Assembly: GCF_011008845.1 (NCBI RefSeq)
Contig: NZ_JAAIWM010000004.1
Coordinates: 124,001 to 188,000, forward strand
DNA length: 64,000 nt
Direction of reading: 5' to 3'
From: Bacillus mesophilus
GTDB taxonomy: Bacteria > Bacillota > Bacilli > Bacillales > SA4
Made by a program: the position numbers and the translations under genes. Below the pieces are notes generated by a model that saw only the letters and a program-made list of their open reading frames with translations, made no database searches and had not been told where the DNA came from. How positions within the stretch are numbered: position 1 is the stretch's first letter; each line of letters starts with the position of its first letter. This document shows positions 17,645 to 26,355 of the stretch, in pieces.

Positions 17645-17923
17645 TTAGTATGTGGGTGTTCCCCCATAGCCATATCCTGAGTAACCATACCCATGATGAT
17701 GTCCATGATGATGTCCATGATGGTGCCCATGGTGGTGTCCATGATGATGTCCATGGTGGTGCCCATGATGATGTCCGTGATGATGTCCATGATGATGATG
17801 TCCGCCATAATATGGGTATGATGTAAATGGAGTTCCAAATCCGAATCCAAACCCAGGAAAACCACCAAATCCACCTGTCCCATAACCAAACATTGTTTGT
17901 CGCTGATCTAAACCATTCTGCAT
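17645..17923 (-). CDS. His/Gly tandem-repeat protein, possible coat or metal-binding protein
   Basis: 92 aa from ATG 17923, with GGAGAC upstream (the frame stays open to 18025 without a better site). The N-terminal half is Gly/Phe-rich (GTGGFGGFPGFGFGFG). The C-terminal half is eight or nine HHHG units followed by a Tyr/Gly tail (YGYSGYGYGGTPTY). The repeats are encoded by near-identical 12-bp units. Low-complexity His/Gly/Tyr proteins in Bacillus are often spore-coat or exosporium components, and poly-His favours binding of zinc, nickel or copper. Both roles are inference. The small size and its own terminator support a true gene. Confidence 0.65.
   Translation of the reverse strand: MQNGLDQRQTMFGYGTGGFGGFPGFGFGFGTPFTSYPYYGGHHHHGHHHGHHHGHHHGHHHGHHHGHHHGHHHGHHHGYGYSGYGYGGTPTY
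17691..17804. repeat. 12-bp minisatellite encoding HHHG repeats
   Basis: About nine tandem copies of a unit like CATGATGATGTC, with C/T and A/G wobble changes, all in frame with the His/Gly gene on the minus strand. Silent third-base variation between units shows that the array is not freshly amplified. Confidence 0.75.
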
Positions 17924-18087
17924 GTTTATTTTGTCTCCTTTTCTATGGATTATCTTTACATCTGCAGTGTATGATAGGAGCTTTAGACATGGTTGGGTAC
18001 GTGCCCATGGGACAAATTGAAACAATAAAGAAGTCTAGTTTACTCAAAGTAAATATCATTATTAACTAGTCTCATAAAGATAAAGAG

Positions 18088-18126
18088 AAAGAAGACAATC
18101 CTTAAAATTTCTGGACTGTCTTCTTT
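18088..18126 (-). terminator. Terminator of the amino-acid ABC transporter operon
   Basis: AAAGAAGACAGTCC and GGATTGTCTTCTTT (minus strand) form a 14-bp stem with one mismatch and an 11-nt loop, just downstream of the ATPase stop. Confidence 0.7.
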
Positions 18127-18160
18127 CTTAATTTGAAAATACGACCTGTTCTATTTTTCT

Positions 18161-18895
18161 CTATTGCAATAAATTCAAAAACTGCCTAGTGCGTTCTTCT
18201 TTTGGATTTGAAAACAATTCAGAGGGTTTACCCCGTTCAACAATTTTCCCCTGGTCCATAAAAATTACTTCATCTGCTACCTCTCTTGCGAAACTCATTT
18301 CATGTGTTACCACAATCATGGTCATTCCCTCATTTGCAAGATCCTTCATTACCTTTAAAACTTCCCCTACAAGCTCCGGGTCAAGAGCAGATGTTGCCTC
18401 ATCAAAAAGCATCACCTCAGGATCCATAGCTAGTGCTCTTGCAATACCAACTCTTTGTTGCTGACCACCAGATAATTGAAAGGGATACTCATTCATCTTT
18501 TCTTTTAGTCCCACCTTTGTCAAAAGATCTTCAGCCGTTTTTCTAGCCTGATCTTTAGGAACCTTTTTAACAGTTATAGGACCTTCAATTACATTTTGGA
18601 TAGCAGTAAAATGAGGAAATAAATTATAATTCTGAAAGACCATTCCTGTTAATTTACGAAATCCTTGCATGTGAGACTTTGAAACTTTCTTTGAGAAATC
18701 TAGTGTAGATGATCCAATTTTAATGACTCCAGCACTTGGTGTCTCTAATACATTCAGACATCGAAGCAAAGTTGTTTTCCCCGAACCAGATGGGCCAATA
18801 ACAACGACTACCTTACCTTTTTCGATCTTCAGATCAATTCCTTTTAGTACATGTAAATCCCCAAATTGTTTATGTAATTCTTGAATTTCAATCAT
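18161..18895 (-). CDS. tcyC: Polar amino-acid (cystine-type) ABC transporter ATP-binding protein
   Basis: 244 aa ABC ATPase: Walker [10 protein letters not shown] near residue 34, Q-loop [12 protein letters not shown], signature [15 protein letters not shown] near 140, Walker [15 protein letters not shown], switch His in [14 protein letters not shown]. This is the polar amino-acid uptake (GlnQ/TcyC-like) subclass. AAAGGAG precedes the ATG. It is the last gene of an SBP-permease-ATPase operon whose gene order equals B. subtilis tcyABC, so the cystine assignment is by order and resemblance, not proof. Confidence 0.85.
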   Translation of the reverse strand: MIEIQELHKQFGDLHVLKGIDLKIEKGKVVVVIGPSGSGKTTLLRCLNVLETPSAGVIKIGSSTLDFSKKVSKSHMQGFRKLTGMVFQNYNLFPHFTAIQNVIEGPITVKKVPKDQARKTAEDLLTKVGLKEKMNEYPFQLSGGQQQRVGIARALAMDPEVMLFDEATSALDPELVGEVLKVMKDLANEGMTMIVVTHEMSFAREVADEVIFMDQGKIVERGKPSELFSNPKEERTRQFLNLLQ

Positions 18896-18912
18896 ATTGA
18901 AACTCCTTTAAT

Positions 18913-19614
18913 TTATTTTGCCACATATCGATCAAGTCGGTGTTCCAGTCTTCCCTGAACCAACGAAAGTCCAAAGCAAATAACCCAGTAGAGTACGGCT
19001 GCCTCTGTATATAAATATAAAAATTCATATGTTTGTGCAGCTATTTCCTGTGCTTTTCTAAACATTTCGGTCACTAGAATGAGAGATGCAAGAGACGTGT
19101 CCTTCACTAAGCTAATAAATGTGTTAGACAATGGTGGAATCGATACTCGAGAAGCCTGAGGCAGAATAATTCTTCTAAGTGCTTGACGATAATTCATTCC
19201 AATTGAGTATGCTGCCTCCCACTGCCCTTTCGGTGTGGACAAAATAGCCGCCCTAATAACTTCAGAAGCATATGCTCCTACATTTAATGAAAATCCAATA
19301 ACTGCTGACGGAAATGGGTCAATGACTAACCCAATTGTCGGAAGACCATAAAAGATGATAAACAATTGAACTAAAAGAGGCGTTCCCCGAATGATTGATA
19401 CATACACTCTAGCTGGTATAGATAGAAGTGGATTTCCTGAAATTCTTGCAAGTGCCGTTAGTACTGCAATAAATATCCCTACGATAAATGAGATAAGAGT
19501 TAATGGGATCGTATAATAAAGAGCTCCCTTCAACAAGGGTAGAAGGGAACTCAATAAAATATCAAGTAATCTTTCCATTTTCTCTGGATCAGAAAAAATA
19601 TTACTTAGATACAT
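18913..19614 (-). CDS. tcyB: Polar amino-acid ABC transporter permease (TcyB-like)
   Basis: About 233 aa with five membrane helices. The HisMQ-type permease has the EAA loop ([20 protein letters not shown]) near residue 150 for ATPase docking. An early [27 protein letters not shown] motif is diagnostic of polar amino-acid permeases. ATG 19614 is taken as the start; an in-frame TTG at 19623 is possible. The start overlaps the end of the binding-protein gene by about 14-23 bp, indicating translational coupling. The ATPase gene follows after 17 bp. Confidence 0.85.
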   Translation of the reverse strand: MYLSNIFSDPEKMERLLDILLSSLLPLLKGALYYTIPLTLISFIVGIFIAVLTALARISGNPLLSIPARVYVSIIRGTPLLVQLFIIFYGLPTIGLVIDPFPSAVIGFSLNVGAYASEVIRAAILSTPKGQWEAAYSIGMNYRQALRRIILPQASRVSIPPLSNTFISLVKDTSLASLILVTEMFRKAQEIAAQTYEFLYLYTEAAVLYWVICFGLSLVQGRLEHRLDRYVAK

Positions 19615-20437
19615 CTTCACCAAACCACTTTTCAGAAATTTCTAGGTACGTACCATCTTCTTTCATCTCAGCTAAAGCTTTATTTACTTCTTGAACTAGC
19701 TGATCATTACCTTGACGGAACATAAGGCCACTTTGTGCAGCATCCTCTGAAGTTGCTGCAATTTTTATTGGTGCATCTGGCTTTTGCTTTAAGAAATCTA
19801 ATACAGAAAGCTTATCATTAATTGTCACGTCTACACGCTTCGAGCTAAGTAATTCGATAGCTTGATTAAAACCTTCTACTCCTGTAACCTCAGCGCCATG
19901 TTCTTTTGCTATATCCGCATAGTTACTAGTTAATGATTGTGCAGCTTTAAGTCCGGAAATATCCTCAAAACTTGTAACTTTATCATTGTCCTTTTGGGTA
20001 ACTAACACAGCAGATGATGAAATGTATGGGTCTGAAAAAGAATATTTCTCTTCACGATCAGGTCGAATACCAACTTGATTTGCAATCATATCAAATCGTT
20101 TTGCATCTAAACCAGCAAACATTGCATCCCATTGTGTTTCTAAAAATACAGGTTCAACACCTAAACGTATTGCTACTTCGCGTGCTATTTCAACATCAAA
20201 TCCTGTAAGTTCACCAGATTCGTCATGGAAAGTGAATGGAGGATACGTCCCTTCAGTTCCAATCTTTAGTTCGCCCGCCTCTTGGATACTTGCTAACAGA
20301 TCTCCAGACTGTGCTTCAGTTAATGAATTAGTCTCTTGTTCATCTTGAACTTGGTCATCCGTTTTGCCAGAATCCTCTCCCCCACAAGCTGTAAGTATAA
20401 ATGTTAAACTAAAAATTATTGCAAATAACTTCTTCAT
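19601..20437 (-). CDS. tcyA: Amino-acid (cystine-type) ABC transporter substrate-binding lipoprotein
   Basis: 278 aa. The type II signal peptide ends FILTACGGE (lipobox Cys near 18). An acidic linker is followed by a periplasmic-binding-like fold of the SBP_bac_3 family: [28 protein letters not shown] near 57-85, [20 protein letters not shown] and [11 protein letters not shown]. The pattern is typical for cystine or polar amino-acid receptors. It is the first gene of the operon with a consensus-like sigma-A promoter at 20486-20514. Ligand identity is inferred from similarity to TcyA-like receptors. Confidence 0.85.
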   Translation of the reverse strand: MKKLFAIIFSLTFILTACGGEDSGKTDDQVQDEQETNSLTEAQSGDLLASIQEAGELKIGTEGTYPPFTFHDESGELTGFDVEIAREVAIRLGVEPVFLETQWDAMFAGLDAKRFDMIANQVGIRPDREEKYSFSDPYISSSAVLVTQKDNDKVTSFEDISGLKAAQSLTSNYADIAKEHGAEVTGVEGFNQAIELLSSKRVDVTINDKLSVLDFLKQKPDAPIKIAATSEDAAQSGLMFRQGNDQLVQEVNKALAEMKEDGTYLEISEKWFGEDVSK

Positions 20438-20485
20438 TCATTAAACCCCCGTATTCTGATTGGTTTTCTTTTTTAATCCTTTGCC

Positions 20486-20514
20486 ATCTTATTAAAACCT
20501 AATTTGTTTGTCAA
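20486..20514 (-). promoter_or_regulatory. Sigma-A promoter of the cystine-type ABC operon
   Basis: On the minus strand TTGACA - 17 bp - TAAGAT, ending about 48 bp before the ATG at 20437. The leader is too short for a riboswitch, and I see no S-box. Confidence 0.7.
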
Positions 20515-20584
20515 CGAAAAAGGCTTCCACACAGAACTTTAGTTTTACTTAACCCAAAAACACTCTCAAAGTTAATATGAAAAG

Positions 20585-20614
20585 ACGTACAAAACCTTAG
20601 ATTTTGTACGTTCT
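20585..20614. terminator. Terminator after the DUF1540 gene
   Basis: GACGTACAAAA and TTTTGTACGTT form a 10-11-bp stem with a 7-nt loop. T-runs on both sides would allow termination in either direction. Confidence 0.65.
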
Positions 20615-20636
20615 TTTTGTATAAAAATTACTGTTT

Positions 20637-20846
20637 TTAATGCTTTGGCTTAAACGTTTTACAGCATGTTTGTGCAGAGTTTCCTGCTTCATCTTGATGG
20701 TTTTTTTCAGTTAGTTCAGAAGACATTTCGGTATCATATCTGTAATGGCTATCTAGTTCGACCATAATTTTTTCAGCAGTACAAACATTACCTTCTCCAT
20801 AAAACGTACAGTTTGCAATTGCGCATGACACTTCAACTTTAGGCAT
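20637..20846 (-). CDS. DUF1540 Cys-rich small protein
   Basis: 69 aa with the DUF1540 pattern: VSCAIANCTFYGEGNVCTAEKIMVEL at the N-terminus (C8, C13 and C22) and a CCKTF pair near the C-terminus. Cysteine spacing suggests a zinc- or metal-bound knuckle; the function in Bacillus is unknown. ATAGGAGG precedes the ATG. It is a single-gene unit between the prolyl endopeptidase and the ABC operon. Confidence 0.82.
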   Translation of the reverse strand: MPKVEVSCAIANCTFYGEGNVCTAEKIMVELDSHYRYDTEMSSELTEKNHQDEAGNSAQTCCKTFKPKH

Positions 20847-21065
20847 GTCAATACCTCCTATTTTTTAATCCATTTCCTTTATATTTTTTACAAAGATCTT
20901 TATTTTACTCAAAAGAACCGAATAAATCATAAATGTGTAAGTATTTCTTACTAAAAATAGAAAGTTCCGAATCCTTGAATAAAGGTGTTTGCTAAGCTTT
21001 CCTAATCGAACCCTAATCAGAAGAAAAAAGGACCAGAAATTTTTTATACGTAACCAAATAAAAAG

Positions 21066-21089
21066 GCGCACGAACATAAGTTCGCACGC
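21066..21089 (-). terminator. Terminator of the prolyl endopeptidase gene
   Basis: GCGTGCGAAC - TTAT - GTTCGTGCGC on the minus strand (two G-T pairs), followed by CTTTTTATTT. Confidence 0.75.
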
Positions 21090-21100
21090 TCTATCATTAA

Positions 21101-23122
21101 TTAAACCAATTCCTTGTCAAGAAACGTATAAAAATCTGCCCACTCTTCAATTAATTTAGAAGTTGGTTTTCCTAAGCCATGTCCCGCTTTTGACTCAAGA
21201 CGAAGAATAACAGTAGAGTTCGGATCAGCCTTTTCTTTTAAGGTAGCCGTGAACTTTTTAGCGTGAGCAGGAACTACTCGATCATCACTAACAGCTGTGG
21301 CAATTAAGATAGCTGGGTATGTTTCTCCTTCTTTCACATTGTGAAGTGGTGAGTACGCATATAAAAATGGAAAATGTTCCGGATCTTCTGCATTTCCATA
21401 CTCAGGAATCCAATATCTCCCGATGGTAAACTTATGATAACGAAGCATATCAATTACAGGAACTCTACAAATTACCGCTCCAAATAAGTCTGGTCGCTGT
21501 ACCATGCAAGCAGCTACTAATAAGCCACCATTAGACCCACCCATAATAGATAATTTGGTCTTTGATGTATAACTGTTTTCAATTAACCATTCTCCTGCAG
21601 CAATAAAATCATCAAATACATTCTGTTTGTTTTCAAGCATTCCTGCTTTATGCCAACGATCTCCATACTCAGAGCCCCCACGAAGATTAGCCACAGCATA
21701 TACTCCACCTTTTTCAAGCCAGCGAAGAATTGCCGAATTAAAGGATGGTGTAAGACTAACATTAAAACCACCATATGCATATAAAATCACAGGATTTTGA
21801 CCATTTAGTTTCAATCCTTTTTTATGCGTTAAGAACATCGGGACACTTGTACCATCCTTTGAAGGATAAAAGACCTGAGTGGTTTCATATTCAGACACAT
21901 CAATGGACAGGCTAGATTGTGATAATACCTCTAATTGATGGTTTTCTAAGCTGTAATGATACACGCTTGTCGGATGTAAGAATGAAGTAAGTCCAAAGAA
22001 GAATTCTGCACCCTCTTTATTGACAGAAAGCTCCGTTAACGAGCCGATAAAAGGAGTAGGTATTTCTTTTTCAAGATTACCCTTCTTATCAAAAATATGG
22101 ATTATGTTATGAGCGTCCTTTAAAAATACAGTGATATATTGTCCATTAACATATTTAATTTCTTGAATTACGTCTTCTTGCTCTGGAATGACTTCTTTCC
22201 AATTTTCCTTTTCAGGATTTTGAATGTCGATTGATATAACTCGACCTTTTGAAGCGTGAAGATCTGTTTTGAAATAAAAGTGATGATCATCATTTGTAAT
22301 ATACGTATACTCAGCATCTTGCTCATCTAATAGTTTTACAAAAGGCTTGTCAGAATCTAAAGGCTTTATGTAAAAACGATTTTCAGCTGCTGTTCCATAT
22401 CTTACATTTAAACAAAGATATTTTTTATCCTCTGACAGAATCGGAATAAACATAAGCTCTTTTTGGTCTGGTTGTTCATGAACTATTTGATCTTCCGATT
22501 GTTTAGTACCAAGCTTATGAAAGTAAACCTTATTATGATTACTTTCATCTTCTTTACTAACAGTACCAGGCTCAGGAAATTTACTATAGAAAAATCCTGT
22601 ATAATCTGGACTCCATGTGATCGTAGTGAACTTAACCCATTGTATAACGTCGTCTATGTCCTCAACTTTATTAATGTCACGCACTTTAATTTCCTGCCAG
22701 TCACTACCATTTGTAGACGTAGCATACGCCAAATAGCGACCATCTCCACTAAAAGAGTAGTTTGTCATCGCAACTGTACCGTCATCTGAAAGTGTATTTG
22801 GATCCAGTAAGATCTTCTCTTCACGCCCATTACTCATAAAGAGTACGGCTTGATTTTTTAGACCATCATTTCTTTGATAAAATAATGTATCTTTAATTTT
22901 TTTTGGTACAAAATACTTTGGAAAATTCCAAAGCTCTGTTAGTCGTTCTTTATCAACAGTACGAGTAGTCGAATTAGAGAAGTAGGTATCACTCTCACTT
23001 TTCATCATTTTTTCCCAATCCAATGTTTCTGGTAGATTTGTATCTTCCAGCCAACGGTATGGATCTGCTACTTTAACTCCATGAAAGTCTTCAACAATGT
23101 CACTCTTTTTTACCGTAATCAT
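21101..23122 (-). CDS. Prolyl oligopeptidase (S9A family serine peptidase)
   Basis: 673 aa. The N-terminal ADPYRWLED motif and a seven-bladed propeller of about 380 residues precede the alpha/beta-hydrolase domain. The catalytic Ser is in GGSNGGLL (about Ser530), the Asp in SDDRVVP (about 614) and the His in KAGHGLG (about 648). ANLRGGSEYGDRWH is the S9A signature before the Ser. No signal peptide is present, so it is cytoplasmic and should cleave short peptides after Pro. TAGGAGG precedes the ATG, and a terminator follows. Together with other peptide and amino-acid genes it fits peptide turnover. Confidence 0.92.
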   Translation of the reverse strand: MITVKKSDIVEDFHGVKVADPYRWLEDTNLPETLDWEKMMKSESDTYFSNSTTRTVDKERLTELWNFPKYFVPKKIKDTLFYQRNDGLKNQAVLFMSNGREEKILLDPNTLSDDGTVAMTNYSFSGDGRYLAYATSTNGSDWQEIKVRDINKVEDIDDVIQWVKFTTITWSPDYTGFFYSKFPEPGTVSKEDESNHNKVYFHKLGTKQSEDQIVHEQPDQKELMFIPILSEDKKYLCLNVRYGTAAENRFYIKPLDSDKPFVKLLDEQDAEYTYITNDDHHFYFKTDLHASKGRVISIDIQNPEKENWKEVIPEQEDVIQEIKYVNGQYITVFLKDAHNIIHIFDKKGNLEKEIPTPFIGSLTELSVNKEGAEFFFGLTSFLHPTSVYHYSLENHQLEVLSQSSLSIDVSEYETTQVFYPSKDGTSVPMFLTHKKGLKLNGQNPVILYAYGGFNVSLTPSFNSAILRWLEKGGVYAVANLRGGSEYGDRWHKAGMLENKQNVFDDFIAAGEWLIENSYTSKTKLSIMGGSNGGLLVAACMVQRPDLFGAVICRVPVIDMLRYHKFTIGRYWIPEYGNAEDPEHFPFLYAYSPLHNVKEGETYPAILIATAVSDDRVVPAHAKKFTATLKEKADPNSTVILRLESKAGHGLGKPTSKLIEEWADFYTFLDKELV

Positions 23123-23201
23123 TTTTTACCTCCTATTACTTTTATACTTAACATTTCGACAAACGAAATAAAACCCCTTCTTTTTCCTTCAGTAAGAAAA
23201 G

Positions 23202-23242
23202 AAAAAGAGGCATCTTCTATAGAAAGAAGTGTGCCTCTTTTT
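23202..23242 (-). terminator. Terminator of the 66-aa membrane protein gene
   Basis: AAAAAGAGGCA and TGCCTCTTTTT form an 11-bp stem around a loop that itself contains CTTCT/AGAAG pairing. Confidence 0.7.
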
Positions 23243-23261
23243 AAGAGAGTATAGTAAGTCT

Positions 23262-23462
23262 CTACTTTTCAAACCATTGATTCATATATTCTTTAAATAA
23301 GTCATTTGTAGTTAGGGTAAGTAGCCAATTCAAAGAAAACAATATAAGGCCTACTGGTGAAAAATTGTTGGTTAGAATGGACAGTGCGAAAAAGAAAGTA
23401 GCTGCTATGGCTAAGGAGATTCCAAATACGTTTATATAATATTTAAATTTATAGATATCCAT
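23262..23462 (-). CDS. Small two-helix membrane protein, unknown function
   Basis: 66 aa from ATG 23462; an ATG five codons earlier (23477) has no visible ribosome-binding site. Two hydrophobic segments at about 10-28 and 35-52 (ISLAIAATFFFALSIL, VGLILFSLNWLL) are followed by a polar C-terminus (KEYMNQWFEK). I do not recognise a family. The dedicated terminator directly downstream supports expression. Confidence 0.55.
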   Translation of the reverse strand: MDIYKFKYYINVFGISLAIAATFFFALSILTNNFSPVGLILFSLNWLLTLTTNDLFKEYMNQWFEK

Positions 23463-23533
23463 TTTTTCACATCCCATTTATTCTTTTAGGAACATTATTG
23501 CCGGGATGCTACCAATTTCATACATTTTCATAC

Positions 23534-24724
23534 TCAAGGGAGATCACTAAAAGCTTTCTCGATTCTTTCTAATGCTTCCTTTATTATTTGCCTTGGTGAT
23601 GGAATACAAATTCTTTGAAAATGTAAGCCCTCTTCTCCAAACATACTTCCATCCTCTAAGATGACATTTGCTTGATTATAGATTCGATCATGTACTTCTT
23701 GAGGGGAAATACCATAGCTGCTAAAGTCCAACCACATAATGTAAGTTCCTTCTGGAATTCTTACTTTTACCTTTGGCATCCTTTTCATTAAAAACTGTTG
23801 TACGAAATCAAGTGTATCGTCGATGTACTCTAGTAACTGTTCTAACCATTCCTCTCCATCATTGTAAACCGAAATAAGCGCAGAAATAGTAAAAGGTGAA
23901 GCAAGCTGAAAGCCCATTATATCGATGAATTTTCTACGGTACTCAGGATTAGGTATGATTATATTGGTACAATGAAGCCCAGCCACATTAAAGGTTTTGT
24001 TAATAGCTGTACAAGTAAGGATATGATCATCCTTTTCTGCCGCTTTCGCAATAGGTATAAAAGTTTGGTATTTTCGAATTAAATCTCCATGAATTTCATC
24101 CGCAATAATCAAGACATGATGCTTTGCACATATAGCAGATAAACGTTTCAGTTCTTCACTACTAAAAACTCGGCCTGTGGGATTATGCGGGTGACACAAA
24201 ATAAACATCTTCGTCTTTTCTTCCATGGCTTTTGCTTCAAAATCATCAAAATCTATTGTATAAAAGCCCACTGAATCACAAATTAGTGCGTTGTTAACAA
24301 CGACTCGCCCATTTCCTTCTATAGCTGAGGTAAATGGTGGATAAACAGGACGCTGAATAATAATTCCATCACCTGGTTCTGTAAACGCCCTGACAGCAAT
24401 GTTCAATGCATGAACGGTTCCTGGACTATATACAATTTGTTCCCGTTCGATATTCCAGGTATGTCGCTTAGCGAACCACTGAATTATTGCCTCATAATAT
24501 TCATCAGGAAAAACTGAATATCCAAAAATTCGATGATCAACCGTTCTATGAAGGGCATCTATAAGTGGTTGAGGAACAGGGAGATCCATATCTGCGGTAA
24601 ACAAAGGAAGAGTTTCTTGATCGTAACGTTCAGTAATACCCATTTCTTTAATGAAATCTCCGCCATCCCATTTAACGGAGTATGTCCCTCGCCGCTCAAC
24701 TATTTCATCAAAATTATATTTCAT
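23534..24724 (-). CDS. patB: PatB/MalY-type aminotransferase, cystathionine beta-lyase
   Basis: 396 aa fold-type I PLP enzyme. The MalY/PatB opening is present (RRGTYSVKWD, then PLFTADMDLPVPQPL), with IFGYSVFPDEYYEAI, HPHNPTGRVFS, DEIHGDL and the PLP-binding Lys in AINKTFNVAGLH. The usual Ser before that Lys is Asn here. RICIPSPRQ near the C-terminus holds the substrate-carboxylate Arg. PatB-type enzymes are C-S lyases acting on cystathionine or cysteine conjugates. AAAGGAG precedes the ATG. Its presence 3 kb from a cystine-type transporter suggests sulphur amino-acid use, though they are not cotranscribed. Confidence 0.88.
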   Translation of the reverse strand: MKYNFDEIVERRGTYSVKWDGGDFIKEMGITERYDQETLPLFTADMDLPVPQPLIDALHRTVDHRIFGYSVFPDEYYEAIIQWFAKRHTWNIEREQIVYSPGTVHALNIAVRAFTEPGDGIIIQRPVYPPFTSAIEGNGRVVVNNALICDSVGFYTIDFDDFEAKAMEEKTKMFILCHPHNPTGRVFSSEELKRLSAICAKHHVLIIADEIHGDLIRKYQTFIPIAKAAEKDDHILTCTAINKTFNVAGLHCTNIIIPNPEYRRKFIDIMGFQLASPFTISALISVYNDGEEWLEQLLEYIDDTLDFVQQFLMKRMPKVKVRIPEGTYIMWLDFSSYGISPQEVHDRIYNQANVILEDGSMFGEEGLHFQRICIPSPRQIIKEALERIEKAFSDLP

Positions 24725-24870
24725 GATCGTTCTCCTTTGATTGTAGTCATTACATCCCTTTTATCAATTATATGTTGATTAAATAGATCTTAAGTACAAA
24801 GCTGAAGTGAGAATTTAACTTGGTTGATGTTTTCATTACAATCGGAGTAAATCATCTAGCTACTAACAAA

Positions 24871-24903
24871 TAAAGTCAGTTAGTTTTACCCAACTGACTT
24901 TAT
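24871..24903 (-). terminator. Terminator of the PRC-barrel gene
   Basis: TAAAGTCAGTT and AACTGACTTTA form an 11-bp perfect stem with an 11-nt loop, about 90 bp beyond the leftward stop. The minus-strand T-run is short (TTTATTTG). Confidence 0.6.
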
Positions 24904-24993
24904 TCTACCAACATTATATTTTTTAATCTTCACTGATACTCTTTTCAAAACTATAAACTTTCACAGGTAGTTAATGAAGCTTTATTGTTTTTG

Positions 24994-25755
24994 CTAGTTT
25001 GCAATCCAAAATTTTGCTTTATTATGTCTTTCATATAGACGACCTTCGTAGTCCCTTGAAATTTCACTGTTATTTACATATTCAGGTCCTTCTTGAATGT
25101 TTTCTTTTTTCAAGTCAACATGTACCGTTTTTTCTCCCCAATTTACATCTAAAATCCAATCAGGTGAAACTAGTACCTTTTTTCCTGGCCACCAATTTTT
25201 CGTATCAACAATCATGTACATGATTTTCCATGTTTTATCATCAATGATAAAATCCTCAACATGACCTATATCACCATCTAGTGCATGAATCGTGTAGCCT
25301 GTAACTTCTTTTATGCTTCTTAAATTAGAATTGCCAGCTTCGTCTGACACATTCGAATTACCTAAGTGTTTATCATGATTCACTAGCAGTTCTGCTGGAA
25401 ACCAAAAGCGGCCCCATACCCCAGTTCCTGCACCATGATACGGAGGATAGCCATAATAGGTGCCAAATTCTATCTCCTTTTGCTTTGAAATTGGTTGATC
25501 TGAATCTACATCAGGACTGTCTTTAATTTTATCTTTTGGTAATGCGACATTAACTTCTCCCTCCAAGTCGTCAACCTTATCAATCGACATTGGTGAAACT
25601 AGAACCTTTTTACCTGGTAACCACTTTAACGTATCTACCACTAAATAACGGGTTGTCCATTGTTGATCGTCAAAGAAAAAATCATGCACTGTACCTATTT
25701 CTCCATCTGTTGCCTGTATATCATACTTTTTAAGTTCTTTAGCTTCGTGATACAT
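24994..25755 (-). CDS. Protein with two PRC-barrel domains
   Basis: 253 aa made of a duplicated unit. Each copy has the pattern ATDGEIGTVHDFFFDDQQW, then YLVVDT and PGKKVLVSP. The first is at about residues 10-75 and the second at about 145-215 (DGDIGHVEDFIIDDKTW, MIVDTKNWWPGKKVLVSP). The linker is Gly/Tyr/Pro-rich (YYGYPPYHGAG). PRC barrels are adaptor domains found in RimM and photosynthetic reaction-centre H subunits. This two-barrel stand-alone form is common in Bacillus, often linked to stress or spores, with unproven function. GGAGGAG precedes the ATG. Confidence 0.85.
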   Translation of the reverse strand: MYHEAKELKKYDIQATDGEIGTVHDFFFDDQQWTTRYLVVDTLKWLPGKKVLVSPMSIDKVDDLEGEVNVALPKDKIKDSPDVDSDQPISKQKEIEFGTYYGYPPYHGAGTGVWGRFWFPAELLVNHDKHLGNSNVSDEAGNSNLRSIKEVTGYTIHALDGDIGHVEDFIIDDKTWKIMYMIVDTKNWWPGKKVLVSPDWILDVNWGEKTVHVDLKKENIQEGPEYVNNSEISRDYEGRLYERHNKAKFWIAN

Positions 25756-25831
25756 AAAAACTCCTCCAATTAATTATATTTCTTCTATCTTTACTGGTGA
25801 ATCCAAATAGTTTTATATATTTACTAGACTT

Positions 25832-26191
25832 TTAATTAAACACTTGGTGCTTTTGAATAGTGCCATCCTGCTTATGAATAATCAATCTAACATTCTGGTT
25901 TTTTGCAATCTCATGACCCTTTTTTACAGCCTGTTCTTTTGTATTAAATATATTATTTGGTTTTTTAAATTTTTCTGATATAATTGCCCAGCCACGTTCA
26001 TGCGGAACAATATGTTGCGGGGGACTTTGGTCTCCTACCGATTCTTTAGCCTTTTGGATTGCGATTGAAATTGCTCTACCTTCCTCGTAACCCTCTTCTA
26101 GAAGTGCATTTGCTATTTCAATAGCTTTTCTTCTAGTAGGTGTTCGTAAATTTTTCATAGAATCTGGGTATCTTTTATTACTCCACACCAC
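25832..26191 (-). CDS. DUF2188-domain protein
   Basis: About 119 aa. The C-terminal half (GWAIISEKFKKPNNIFNTKEQAVKKGHEIAKN, ending LIIHKQDGTIQ) is the DUF2188 fold. The N-terminal half (NLRTPTRRKAIEIANALLEEGYEEGRAISIAIQKAKE) is a conserved helical unit seen in Bacillus DUF2188 proteins. A TTG at 26209 opens the frame, but AAAGGAGG at 26198-26205 lies inside it, so GTG 26191 (7-nt spacing) is the likely start. The function is unknown. No terminator is seen before the PRC gene, and the 76-bp gap allows cotranscription. Confidence 0.75.
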   Translation of the reverse strand: MVWSNKRYPDSMKNLRTPTRRKAIEIANALLEEGYEEGRAISIAIQKAKESVGDQSPPQHIVPHERGWAIISEKFKKPNNIFNTKEQAVKKGHEIAKNQNVRLIIHKQDGTIQKHQVFN

Positions 26192-26307
26192 CTCATATCC
26201 TCCTTTCAAACATTGTTAAATGGTTATACTATATACCTACCCGTACAAAACTAGCTAAAACATACATTTCGTATAAGATGCTCTTTGGGTTAATCTAGTA
26301 AAAAGAA

Positions 26308-26337
26308 AAAGACGAGAATCTTAGATTTCTCGTCTTT
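26308..26337 (-). terminator. Terminator of the serine hydrolase gene
   Basis: AAAGACGAGAA and TTCTCGTCTTT form an 11-bp perfect stem with an 8-nt loop and a minus-strand T-run. Confidence 0.75.
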
Positions 26338-26355
26338 AAACCATTTCCTAAAAGG

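Noticed and set aside
17691..17804. Regular repeat array that could be mistaken for a CRISPR
   Set aside because: Units of 12 bp are contiguous with no spacers and encode HHHG in frame.
17596..17889. Second open frame through the His-repeat region (MDIIMDTTMG-like repeats)
   Set aside because: It is the shifted reading of the same 12-bp repeats, has no ribosome-binding site, and crosses the terminator.
20865..21077. 70-aa basic/hydrophobic frame on the minus strand
   Set aside because: It starts in the prolyl endopeptidase terminator, lacks a ribosome-binding site, and has low-complexity AT-driven composition.
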